This document shows positions 24,543 to 32,675 of a DNA stretch of 58,111 nucleotides, in pieces; position 1 is the stretch's first letter, and the number at the start of each line of letters is the position of its first letter. Both the position numbers and the translations under genes were made by a program. Origin of the DNA: an uncultured Oscillospiraceae bacterium. Lineage in GTDB: Bacteria > Bacillota > Clostridia > Oscillospirales > Acutalibacteraceae. Under the pieces are notes generated by a model, which was given only the letters and a program-made list of their open reading frames with translations, had not been told where the DNA came from and searched no databases. The stretch covers positions 1-58,111 of the forward strand of contig UQQT01000013.1 in assembly GCA_900543395.1 (NCBI GenBank), in the 5' to 3' direction.

Positions 24543-26206
24543 TGATTATGAAAAAGAACAACGGCTCTGTCCTTGTAAAAAAGGAAAAGAAACAGATTAC
24601 GTCAAAAACTCTTATAATTATTTTTTGCGGCATATTTATTTATTTCGGTATAGAGAGTATTATTTTCGCCGTAATGACCGACGGTAACTCTTTCCGCGGA
24701 ATGTTGTTCCATAACGGAGTTTATACCGACTGGTTTATGGATTTCTTTAATTCGATAAGAGACTCCGCCGCGTCGAACGTCTATTCCGAAAGAAACAGTA
24801 TTTATCCGCCTCTCGCCGTCGCGTTTTTCAGATTTATCGGCAGAATGCTTCCGTACGCGGAGGTTGCTCTTGACCCGAAAGACAACTATAATATGCAGGA
24901 AAGTCAGCTTTGCATTATGTATTATCTGATTTTCGCGATTACAATGGTTGTTATTACATACAGATGTATTCTTAAAAAAGTTTACGATGAAAAAATGCGC
25001 AGACTTTCGGATTTGTTTGCGTTCCTTACGATATTCAGCTATCCGCTTATTTATTGCCTTGAAAGAGGTAATATCGTTGCCGCATCCGTTGCCCTGACAG
25101 TTGTTTTTGTATTTTACAGAAATTCGGAGAGCAAAGTTCTCAGAGAGATTTCATATATTTGTCTCGCCCTTGCCGCAGGACTTAAACTTTATCCCGCGCT
25201 GTTCGGACTCCTCCTCTTATTCGACAAAAAATACAAACAGGCTGTCCGCCTTATAATTTACGGTATTCTCGCAGTTGTAATTCCGTTTGTTCTTATCAGT
25301 ACGATTCCCGCTCCCGTTCAAACTTCGAGGGCGCAGATTATTGAACAGCGTCAGAAGCTGTCTGCTGCGAACAAGTACGGTGCTCTCGACAGAGAAAAAG
25401 CCGAAAAAGAGAAAGCTGACGAAAAAGCAAAAGCCGAAGCAGAGGCAAATGCGGATTCTGCCGATAATTCGAAAACAGAGCAGAAAGATGATAATAAAAA
25501 GTCTGAATCCGTATCGACTGTTATGAAGCTTTTAAATAACTTTGCGAGCTTTAAAAAGACATCCGGAATAAACTTCAGTTCGGTAAGTATACAAAATCTT
25601 TCATTTATGTGCGGTAAAATATCAAACGTATGCGATTATGTTCAGAATACAATGCCGGAAAAGAAGACTCTCGTCTCATTCTGTAAATTTATCGATAAGT
25701 TTATAAGCTTTGATTATCAGAACGTCGCATACGTTTCAATGATAGTCTGCGAGCTTCTTGCCGTCGCATTGTTGTTTATAATGAAAAAGCCGTGGCAGAG
25801 AACGTTCCTGTTAAGCTATCTGTTCCTAAACGTTCCGAATTTCTCAAGCTCATACGCGCTGTGGTTCCTTATCATTCCGATAGTTTTCTTCCTGTATGAT
25901 AAGGACTTGAAAGTAAGAACAAAAACCGACGTGCTTATTACGATATTGTTTGCGTTACTGTTCTCGCCTATTCCTACATTTATGGCATTTGACGACGGCG
26001 CGGTTATATTCTTCTGCCAGGTCGCTCTTAAAATGACTTATAACTCAAAAGTCAATCAGCTTATTGCAACCCCTGTGTTCCAGCTTATATTCTTTATCAT
26101 TTTGATACAGGCGATTGTATTGGTTGTCAGAAAAATTAAAGCAGCAAAAAATAAAAATCCTGAAAAGGAAAAAGCCGAAGTAACCGAAAATACAGTTGAG
26201 GCTTAA
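24542..26206 (+). CDS. Polytopic membrane protein, GT87-like (DUF2029) glycosyltransferase
   Basis: A 554-residue protein with about ten helices. The segment ALAAGLKLYPALFG has the small-residue-K-x-x-P pattern of GT87-type (DUF2029) lipid-linked mannosyltransferases, which act on the outer face with polyprenyl-phosphate sugars. Between helices around residues 280-325 it has a long charged low-complexity insert rich in Lys, Glu and Ala, unusual for the family and probably an exposed loop. The first ATG (24542) overlaps the previous stop by one base; ATG 24548 has better spacing to AAAGG. A second charged tail closes the C-terminus. Its sugar is unknown. Confidence 0.7.
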   Translation: MIMKKNNGSVLVKKEKKQITSKTLIIIFCGIFIYFGIESIIFAVMTDGNSFRGMLFHNGVYTDWFMDFFNSIRDSAASNVYSERNSIYPPLAVAFFRFIGRMLPYAEVALDPKDNYNMQESQLCIMYYLIFAITMVVITYRCILKKVYDEKMRRLSDLFAFLTIFSYPLIYCLERGNIVAASVALTVVFVFYRNSESKVLREISYICLALAAGLKLYPALFGLLLLFDKKYKQAVRLIIYGILAVVIPFVLISTIPAPVQTSRAQIIEQRQKLSAANKYGALDREKAEKEKADEKAKAEAEANADSADNSKTEQKDDNKKSESVSTVMKLLNNFASFKKTSGINFSSVSIQNLSFMCGKISNVCDYVQNTMPEKKTLVSFCKFIDKFISFDYQNVAYVSMIVCELLAVALLFIMKKPWQRTFLLSYLFLNVPNFSSSYALWFLIIPIVFFLYDKDLKVRTKTDVLITILFALLFSPIPTFMAFDDGAVIFFCQVALKMTYNSKVNQLIATPVFQLIFFIILIQAIVLVVRKIKAAKNKNPEKEKAEVTENTVEA

Positions 26207-26221
26207 CGGCGGAGAGTTTTT

Positions 26222-27403
26222 ATGAGCGAAGAAAAAAACAGTATTGTCGATAAAGTGTTGTCTTTGTATGAGTCTTTTTTGCGCATACTTCCTATAAAAA
26301 ACACGATTGTATTTGAGAGCAATCCCGAATTTTCGTGCAATACGTATCCGGTGTACAGATATTTAATCGATAAAAAGCATATCGACGATAAGTATAAAAT
26401 TGTCTGGCTCGTCGCCGATCCTGAGAAATATAAGAATTCCAATCTTAAAAATACGGAATTTTTAAAATACTGGGACTGCACGGATTCCGTCAAGCAGAAG
26501 CTTAAATATCATTACATAATGACGACATCCAAGGCGTTGATATACTGCAACCGTCTTTTGGGCAAGAACAGAAAGGATCAGTTTTCGTTCTGTCTTCAGC
26601 ACGGCATGCCTCTCAAGCGTTCCAACGGAAGCTACTGCATAAAGGATGACTGCGATTACTGTCTGTGCGTATCGCATTTCTTTGCAGACATTTACAGCGA
26701 GGATTTTAAGATAAGCAAGGATAAGATGGTCTTTATGGGATTCCCGAGGACCGACTATCTCTACACGGACAGGGATGTCAGAGCCGAAATGGGTATTTCG
26801 GGTTATGACAAGGTTATAGTATGGCTGCCTACATACAGAAAGCATACCGCAGCTTCGTCGAGAGGATTTAATATAGAAACGACGAATACGGGCATTCCGA
26901 CTATAAATACGGAGGATGAAATCAAAAAAGTCGATTCGTATTTAAGAGAGAATAATATTCTTCTGATACTGAAGCCTCATCCCGTTCAGAAAATCGATAA
27001 AAGAATACAGGCGGGGCTTACAAACTTCAAGATATTGACTAACGACGACCTTGGTGAAAAGAATATCCAGCTTTATGAGCTTCTCGCAAAAACCGACGCG
27101 CTCGTTACCGATTACTCGTCCGTATACTACGATTATCTTCTCACGGACAAGCCGATAGGTCTTACAGTCGACGATTTTAAGGAATATATTAAGGCGCGCG
27201 GCTTCGTCTATGAAAACCCGCAGGATATATTAAAAGGCGAGTATATAAACGATACCGACGAGCTTATAAAATTCTTTGAGGACGTAAAGAACGGCGCCGA
27301 CCCGCATCTTCAGGAGCGTACGGCTGTCAAGAATAAGCTTCACGAGATTCACGACGGCTCAAGCGCCGAAAAAATCGGAGAATTTATCATATCTCATATT
27401 TAA
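26222..27403 (+). CDS. CDP-glycerol:glycerophosphotransferase family protein, copy 2
   Basis: A 393-residue paralogue of the gene at 22285, alignable end to end without large gaps. It keeps LQHGMPLKR, the cysteine cluster (CIKDDCDYCLC), MGFPRTDYL, WLPTYRKH, KPHP and VTDYSSVYYDYLL. Where copy 1 has GFPRND this copy has GFPRTD, and the N-termini differ (MSEEKNSIVDK here). Two near-identical enzymes in one operon recall the primase/polymerase or linker/chain pairs of teichoic acid synthesis, but could act on different sites. CGGAGAG precedes ATG 26222, 15 bases after the GT87-like gene. Confidence 0.86.
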   Translation: MSEEKNSIVDKVLSLYESFLRILPIKNTIVFESNPEFSCNTYPVYRYLIDKKHIDDKYKIVWLVADPEKYKNSNLKNTEFLKYWDCTDSVKQKLKYHYIMTTSKALIYCNRLLGKNRKDQFSFCLQHGMPLKRSNGSYCIKDDCDYCLCVSHFFADIYSEDFKISKDKMVFMGFPRTDYLYTDRDVRAEMGISGYDKVIVWLPTYRKHTAASSRGFNIETTNTGIPTINTEDEIKKVDSYLRENNILLILKPHPVQKIDKRIQAGLTNFKILTNDDLGEKNIQLYELLAKTDALVTDYSSVYYDYLLTDKPIGLTVDDFKEYIKARGFVYENPQDILKGEYINDTDELIKFFEDVKNGADPHLQERTAVKNKLHEIHDGSSAEKIGEFIISHI

Positions 27404-27421
27404 GCATTTAAGGGGTTATGT

Positions 27422-28396
27422 ATGAAACCGTTGATTTCCGTTATCGTTCCCGTTTATAACGTAAAGGATTACCTTTCGCGCTGTGCGGAAAGCATACTGG
27501 AACAGACATACGATAATTTTGAACTGATACTTGTTGACGACGGTTCGTCGGACGGGTCGGGAGAACTGTGCGACGCTCTCGCTCAAAAGGACAGCCGTAT
27601 ACGGGTTCTTCACAAGAATAACGACGGCGTGGCATTTGCGAGAAATTCCGGACTTGATATTGCTAAAGGCGAATATATAACATTCGTTGACAGCGACGAT
27701 CATGTGGATAAGGATTATATAGAATTCTTATATAAACTTATTGTCGACGGCGGATGCGAGATGTCAATGTGCGGATATTATAACGAGTATTCCGACGGCA
27801 AAATCGTAAATCCGTTTAAATGCGAAAACGAAGTGCATTTTTGCTCGGCGGCGTTTGCGTTAAGCGAAATTTTCTACGGAAATCTGTCCGCGTCGAGCTG
27901 CTGTAAGATGTATAAAAGAGAGATATTCGATAAAATCAGATTCGAGAAATATACGCTCGGAGAAGATACGTTTACTACATACAGGATTTTATTGAGCATA
28001 AAAAAGACGGCATATACGAGTATACCGAAATATTATTACTTCTACCGTGCCGACAGTGCGACGCACATAACATGTGATTATTACAGATTTTACGACTATG
28101 TAATGCTTTCCGATTCGCTTGCTTCGTGTATTCCGAAAACGGATAAACGGCTTTACAATGCGTTCTGCAACAGATTTGTTGAGAATAATTTTTACGCGTA
28201 TATGAAGCTGAGAAATTGTGACTTCGACTGCAAACGCGAACAAAATCATATCGCAAAAAATATCAGACAATACAGACTGCCTGTTATTTTTGATAAGCGA
28301 GCACAGTGTCGAACGAGAATGGCAAGCGCTATATCGCTTTTCTCTATGCATGCGGTTGATATTGTTTATGATGTTATGGAGAAGCTTAATAAATAG
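27422..28396 (+). CDS. GT2 glycosyltransferase, last gene of the operon
   Basis: A 324-residue family 2 glycosyltransferase: SVIVPVYNVKDYL start, VDDGSSDGSGELCD loop, GVAFARNSGLD and FVDSDDHVD metal site. It resembles the two GT2 genes at 20158 and 21159 in the first 100 residues but its C-terminal half is different, with a GEDTFTTYRI segment typical of GT2 enzymes such as capsular transferases. AAGGGG precedes ATG 27422, 18 bases after copy 2 of the phosphotransferase. A strong terminator follows immediately. Confidence 0.87.
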   Translation: MKPLISVIVPVYNVKDYLSRCAESILEQTYDNFELILVDDGSSDGSGELCDALAQKDSRIRVLHKNNDGVAFARNSGLDIAKGEYITFVDSDDHVDKDYIEFLYKLIVDGGCEMSMCGYYNEYSDGKIVNPFKCENEVHFCSAAFALSEIFYGNLSASSCCKMYKREIFDKIRFEKYTLGEDTFTTYRILLSIKKTAYTSIPKYYYFYRADSATHITCDYYRFYDYVMLSDSLASCIPKTDKRLYNAFCNRFVENNFYAYMKLRNCDFDCKREQNHIAKNIRQYRLPVIFDKRAQCRTRMASAISLFSMHAVDIVYDVMEKLNK

Positions 28397-28404
28397 AACG
28401 AAAA

Positions 28405-28435
28405 CGGCGTACCTTACGGTACGCCGAATTTTTTT
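28405..28435 (+). terminator. Terminator of the rightward surface-polymer operon
   Basis: CGGCGTACC (28405-28413), TTAC loop, GGTACGCCG (28418-28426), then seven T. It probably also stops the convergent flippase gene, which ends at 28447. Confidence 0.9.
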
Positions 28436-28446
28436 ATGTTTTTATA

Positions 28447-29679
28447 TTATTCTGAGATTTCTTTCTTTGAATCCTTTTGTATCTTTACAAGTCCGACAGC
28501 GACTATGAGTATGAATTTTGCGGCGTTAGCTATCAAAAGCGAATACGTAAGTCCCGTCAGCTCCATGGCGAGCGTCATCGGTAGCACGGTTGCGGCGAAA
28601 ATGACGGCGTATACCATATTAAGATACATCTGATATTTTTCGTTCGCGATTCTGAGCATTACCGTCATCAGACAGTTCGATATAAAATAGAATATCTGTC
28701 CCGCATTTGCAAGGAAGAAATAGCTTTTTGCCGCGTCGTAGACATTGGGGTAGAAAAGCTTTACGAATATCATCGAGCCGACGTAGCAGCCCGCCATTGC
28801 GATTATGCCGATGCCGAGAAGAACGCCTGAGAAAATGAGGTACATTTTCTTTGTAATTTTGCCCTCGTATTTCGTAAGGTATCCTATTAAAACTCCGTTT
28901 AACGGGGTGGTGAGAAGTGAAACAACCTTGCCCAAAAGCGTTGAAACATAGAACGTTGTTACCGCGTCTCCGCCTCCGGTCGCAAATCTGAGTATTATCC
29001 TGTCCGCGTTCTGCGCGACGGCGGATATAATATTCGTCGAGGACAAAACCGTCATGGACTTGATATTCTCTTTAAAATACGGCGATTTTTTAAACGGCTC
29101 GCCTCTGAAAATCTTTCCGCTTGAAAATACGAATATGAACGCAAGAAGCTCGCCCGAGAGAATCGTAAGCTCCCATTTTCCGGTAAGCTTGTAAAAGAGA
29201 AGACCTATGCAGTAGCCGAGCGTTATAACGGCGTAATAGATAAAGAATCCTTTGTAATTGAGATTCATTCTGTAGTTTACGTCGCCGTAATATCTTAAAA
29301 CCGTGAATACCGACAGAGGAACGAGCAGTAAAAAAGCACCGACGGTAAACGATTTGTACATTATCAGCGCCGCCGCGGACACGGGTATGCACAGCGCGGA
29401 TATTATTATAAGAAAAATACTGTAATCCGTGTTGCAGTCCTTATGCTCCCTGTGCTTGACCATTCGCGAATAGTTCGCCGCAACGCCGAATGTCGTACCC
29501 ATTATCGATACGACGGCGAGAACGGACTGATAGTTGCCGAACGCATCCTCGCCCATCCAGTTGTTAAGCGTGGGGTTTATCAGCAGCTGGAGCATGCCGT
29601 TCATGAGCATCAGACCGGCTATCGAGTAGATAAGATCCGACGCTATGGATAAGGTTCTTTTCTTTGTATTTTTGTCCAT
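28447..29679 (-). CDS. Polysaccharide flippase-like membrane protein (MOP superfamily)
   Basis: A 410-residue protein of about 12 hydrophobic helices with little else; the early NNWMGEDAFGNYQSVLAVVSI segment and the overall pattern match Wzx-type lipid-linked oligosaccharide translocases. It would move a lipid-linked unit across the membrane. It is the last of three leftward genes starting with LicD. Its ribosome binding site is weak (AAAGG far from ATG 29679), suggesting coupling or low expression. No Wzy-type polymerase is recognisable near it, so the exported unit may be polymerised or attached by other means. Family placement is by pattern only. Confidence 0.78.
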   Translation of the reverse strand: MDKNTKKRTLSIASDLIYSIAGLMLMNGMLQLLINPTLNNWMGEDAFGNYQSVLAVVSIMGTTFGVAANYSRMVKHREHKDCNTDYSIFLIIISALCIPVSAAALIMYKSFTVGAFLLLVPLSVFTVLRYYGDVNYRMNLNYKGFFIYYAVITLGYCIGLLFYKLTGKWELTILSGELLAFIFVFSSGKIFRGEPFKKSPYFKENIKSMTVLSSTNIISAVAQNADRIILRFATGGGDAVTTFYVSTLLGKVVSLLTTPLNGVLIGYLTKYEGKITKKMYLIFSGVLLGIGIIAMAGCYVGSMIFVKLFYPNVYDAAKSYFFLANAGQIFYFISNCLMTVMLRIANEKYQMYLNMVYAVIFAATVLPMTLAMELTGLTYSLLIANAAKFILIVAVGLVKIQKDSKKEISE

Positions 29680-29716
29680 ACTCGTTTATGCCTTTACTTT
29701 GTTTGTGGGGTAAAAA

Positions 29717-30388
29717 TTACTTCTCATCCTTTTTTGCGAGGTATTCCATGAGATACTCCGCATATTTCGCCTGAAAATCGTAGGTGAGCTTAAGATTGTT
29801 CTTAAAGTCGAAGTTAAGATACTTCTTTGTCTCTCTGGGCATCTGCCATGCAAGCTCCTGACTGGGGAACGTCGTGGTAAAATATTTTGTAATAACCTTG
29901 AATCTGAACGATTCGGGCGACTGGGTCATGTAGTATTTTTCCCTGTCGAGCGGGTCATAATCATAGTTTCCGAGTGCGCCGGTAATTTTCTGACATGTGA
30001 TAACGGTGTCGTAATCGGTTAATTTGTCAAGATAATCGTCGATAAGCTCACCGGTAACGAACGGAGCGACAGCGTCGAGAATTATAATTCTCTCACACTC
30101 GGGATAATGCTCTTTAATATATTCGAACGCGCTGTTGAGAGAGTCGAGTCTCTCTTTACCGTTTAACGCAAAATCGAAGCCCGAATTTTTAAGCTCCTCG
30201 GAATAGTCTATGCACGACGGATCCATAACGACTACGACTTTATCCGTAAGCTTTGATGCCTTAGCCGCGTCGATAACGTAGTCGATAACGCATCTGCCGT
30301 TGAGCATTGTATACTGCTTGGGTCTGTCGGCTCCGAAACGGTTTCCGACTCCGCCGGACATTATTATTGTAATATTTTTTACGCTCAT
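29717..30388 (-). CDS. IspD/TarI-family cytidylyltransferase
   Basis: A 223-residue CTP-using enzyme of the IspD family. The CTP loop is SGGVGNRFGADRPKQY (G-x-R and PKQ residues), then a DREKYYMTQSPESFR block and a C-terminal NNLKLTYDFQAKYAE element that matches the family's substrate-binding end. IspD makes CDP-methylerythritol; TarI makes CDP-ribitol. Being between LicD and a flippase, and far from IspE (43.8 kb), it is more likely to make a CDP-alditol or similar for LicD than to act in isoprenoid synthesis. Start ATG 30388 with AAAGGAG; 14 bases after LicD. Confidence 0.83.
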   Translation of the reverse strand: MSVKNITIIMSGGVGNRFGADRPKQYTMLNGRCVIDYVIDAAKASKLTDKVVVVMDPSCIDYSEELKNSGFDFALNGKERLDSLNSAFEYIKEHYPECERIIILDAVAPFVTGELIDDYLDKLTDYDTVITCQKITGALGNYDYDPLDREKYYMTQSPESFRFKVITKYFTTTFPSQELAWQMPRETKKYLNFDFKNNLKLTYDFQAKYAEYLMEYLAKKDEK

Positions 30389-30402
30389 TTTAATTTACTC
30401 CT

Positions 30403-31266
30403 TTACCGTATTTCTACATGATCGAGGTCAAAATGACCGGGATGTCTGTCCTTTTCGGGGGGAAGCTCCTGCCAGTTTGAGTAGAGAGATTCGAGAATCT
30501 TTACATACTCGGCGGGGGCGCACGCCTTGTCGTTTCTTATATCGACATACGTGTACTTGTCGAAAAGATGCTTGTCAAAAACGTTTCTCTCCTGAACCGG
30601 GAGCGGAACGGAGGGCTTGAAATAGAGGTCTCCCGTACCGGTGGGAACGGAACCGACGCACTTTTCGTACATGTCGAATATCTTTTTAAGCTTCATATGC
30701 TTGCCGATGTTCGACAAAACGGCGACCTCCGCTTTCTGTATAAATGAATAATTGTCGCTGTTGGTTGGTTTGTAGCGGTGACCCATTGCAAGACCGTATA
30801 TAGTTTTAACTTTAAATATCTGCGACTTGACCTTTTTCGAATCGGTGTCGTGCAGACAGTAAAGCTCGATGAAAATTCTGTTCATTCTCTCATCATTTGC
30901 GAAATTCGACTTTCCTCCGTCTACGCTGAAGGAGTTTACAGCCTTCGAATTACGGTAGAAAATTCTCGGTATAAAGTCACAGAAATACTCGCCGAACTCG
31001 TTGTAGTTTACGAATTCGAATTCGCCGCCCAGCTCGTTGGGCAAAACGCTTATCAGCTTATTGAAATCGTCTCTTCTCAGGTCAATGTCGATATCGTCGT
31101 CCCAGGGGATGAAGTCCTTATGACGTATAGCGCCTAAAAGCGTTCCTCCGCTTAAAGAGTATTTGAGATCGTATTTTTTGCATATACGGTCAAGCTCTCT
31201 GAGTATTTTTAATTCGATATCCTGTACCTTTGTAAGATTCGCCTGTTGTGTTTCGGTAAATTTCAT
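30403..31266 (-). CDS. licD: LicD-family phosphotransferase
   Basis: A 287-residue LicD protein. The nucleotidyltransferase-like core is SGGTLLGAIRHKDFIPWDDD followed by another Asp pair (IDID), the metal-binding cluster of the family. LicD enzymes transfer phosphocholine or a phospho-alditol from a CDP donor to glycans. The adjacent IspD/TarI-like gene could make that donor. There is no choline kinase or choline transporter near, so phosphocholine is not favoured. GGAGG stands 8 bases before ATG 31266, which is preferred to an upstream in-frame start at 31308. First gene of the three-gene unit. Confidence 0.88.
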   Translation of the reverse strand: MKFTETQQANLTKVQDIELKILRELDRICKKYDLKYSLSGGTLLGAIRHKDFIPWDDDIDIDLRRDDFNKLISVLPNELGGEFEFVNYNEFGEYFCDFIPRIFYRNSKAVNSFSVDGGKSNFANDERMNRIFIELYCLHDTDSKKVKSQIFKVKTIYGLAMGHRYKPTNSDNYSFIQKAEVAVLSNIGKHMKLKKIFDMYEKCVGSVPTGTGDLYFKPSVPLPVQERNVFDKHLFDKYTYVDIRNDKACAPAEYVKILESLYSNWQELPPEKDRHPGHFDLDHVEIR

Positions 31267-31313
31267 ATTCAGCCTCCTATCGGCGGACGGTAAAACCTGT
31301 CCATACATAGGTT

Positions 31314-31342
31314 ACTATAACACATTATTATTATTTTTTCAA
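31314..31342 (-). promoter_or_regulatory. Promoter of the LicD operon
   Basis: On the minus strand TTGAAA (31337-31342), 17 bases, TATAGT (31314-31319). Its -35 box lies two bases from that of the divergent FkbM gene promoter. Confidence 0.75.
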
Positions 31343-31344
31343 TA

Positions 31345-31373
31345 TTGACACATGATTTTTCCTTTGATATATT
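31345..31373 (+). promoter_or_regulatory. Promoter of the FkbM methyltransferase gene
   Basis: TTGACA (31345-31350), 17 bases, TATATT (31368-31373). Transcription should begin near 31380, so the mRNA leader is only about 11 nt before TTG 31392. Confidence 0.75.
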
Positions 31374-31391
31374 TAATGTCGGGTGATAGCC

Positions 31392-32438
31392 TTGTCATTG
31401 AGAGATTTTTTTAAAAATAACGACGATTTGAGAGAAAAATTGAAAAAGAGCGAAAAACCGATTTTTTTATACGGAACGGGAAACGGCGCCGATAAGGTCA
31501 TAGACGATTTTAATTCAAGAGGGATTGAAATTTTCGGTGTGTTCGTAAGCGACGGATTCTGCCGTGACAGGTTTTTCCGCGGTTTTAAGGTAAAAACATT
31601 CGCCGATATTCAAAGAGAAAACGCGGACTTTATCGTTGCACAGTCTTTCGGCAGCGGCAGGGCGGAGGTTATAAAAAACGTCGAAAAAATCGCGGATAAA
31701 TGCGAGTATTATGCCGTCGATGTGCCCGTTTACGGGGACAATATATTCGACAGGGAATTCGTAAATGAAAATATTGATAAAATCGAGCTTGCACGCTCGC
31801 TTTTTTATGATGATGAATCGAGAGTGCTTTACGATAATATGATTAAGTTTAAATTCACGGGCGAGAGAGAATATCTTAAAAAATGCGAGTCGGATTGTGT
31901 TCCGTTTGAATCAGAAAAGGGCGAAAAATACCTTGACCTCGGCGCGTACAACGGCGATACCGTATTGTCGTTTGTAAATTCGTGTCCCGATTACTCTTTT
32001 ATAACGGCGTTGGAACCGGACAAGAAAAATTTTAGGAAGCTTGAAAAAAACACGGAGAATTTAAGAGATATCCGCCTTATAAACGCGTGCGTTTCGGACT
32101 TTGACGGTGAAGCCTTCTTTACGTCGGCAAAAGGGCGCGGCGGCTCGTCCGATAACGGGAAAATCCCCGTAAAATCCGTGAGCGTCGACAGCATATTAAA
32201 AAATGAAGATGTAACGTATCTTAAAGCCGACGTCGAGGGCGCGGAAGGTAATGCGATTGACGGCATGAGAGAAACAATTTTAAGATGCAGACCGAAAATG
32301 AAAATCGCATGCTATCACAGGAGTGAGGATATTTTTTCGCTGATAATCAAGGTTATGGGGATTCGTAATGATTATAAGGCGTTTATAAGACATACTCCCC
32401 ACACGCTCGGATGGGATACGGATTTGTATTTCGTATGA
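31392..32438 (+). CDS. FkbM-family methyltransferase
   Basis: A 348-residue protein with an N-terminal Rossmann-like segment (FLYGTGNGADKVIDDF, about residues 25-40) and a C-terminal SAM-dependent FkbM domain starting near DLGAYNGDTVLSF (SAM motif I) with ALEPDKKNF and the family's LKADVEGAEGNAIDG block. FkbM enzymes O-methylate sugars or lipids; in polysaccharide clusters they usually methylate a glycan hydroxyl. A GTG at 31383 is in frame, but TTG 31392 has GGGTGA in front. The methyltransferase is a single-gene unit divergent from LicD, and an inverted repeat follows. Confidence 0.85.
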   Translation: MSLRDFFKNNDDLREKLKKSEKPIFLYGTGNGADKVIDDFNSRGIEIFGVFVSDGFCRDRFFRGFKVKTFADIQRENADFIVAQSFGSGRAEVIKNVEKIADKCEYYAVDVPVYGDNIFDREFVNENIDKIELARSLFYDDESRVLYDNMIKFKFTGEREYLKKCESDCVPFESEKGEKYLDLGAYNGDTVLSFVNSCPDYSFITALEPDKKNFRKLEKNTENLRDIRLINACVSDFDGEAFFTSAKGRGGSSDNGKIPVKSVSVDSILKNEDVTYLKADVEGAEGNAIDGMRETILRCRPKMKIACYHRSEDIFSLIIKVMGIRNDYKAFIRHTPHTLGWDTDLYFV

Positions 32439-32472
32439 CAAAAATTAATGCATATATGCAAAGAAAATATGA

Positions 32473-32521
32473 GTTATGGGGGTATGCTTTGAATTTTTTT
32501 CATTATTTACCCCCATAACTT
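32473..32521 (+). terminator. 13-bp inverted repeat, possible terminator
   Basis: AGTTATGGGGGTA (32473-32485) is perfectly complementary to TACCCCCATAACT (32509-32521), with a 23-nt T-rich loop. A T stretch begins two to three bases after the stem. The loop is long for a terminator and the five-G tract stands out in AT-rich DNA, so another role is possible. Confidence 0.5.
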
Positions 32522-32675
32522 GATTTTTGTTTGTGCAAAGTCTATAAATTCTTATGCTTTATTTTGTCACGGAAAATAAACTCAAACCGCTTGAAATTTT
32601 TTCCCGATATGATATCTTATATATGTAATATATAGGACTGTGCAAAACCGACAGTCTCATGAAAGGACGTTTTTA

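Noticed and set aside
29717..30388. IspD of the MEP pathway
   Set aside because: Family match is real, but its transcript contains LicD and a flippase and it is 13 kb from ispE; a CDP-alditol role is more likely. It remains possible if no other IspD exists.
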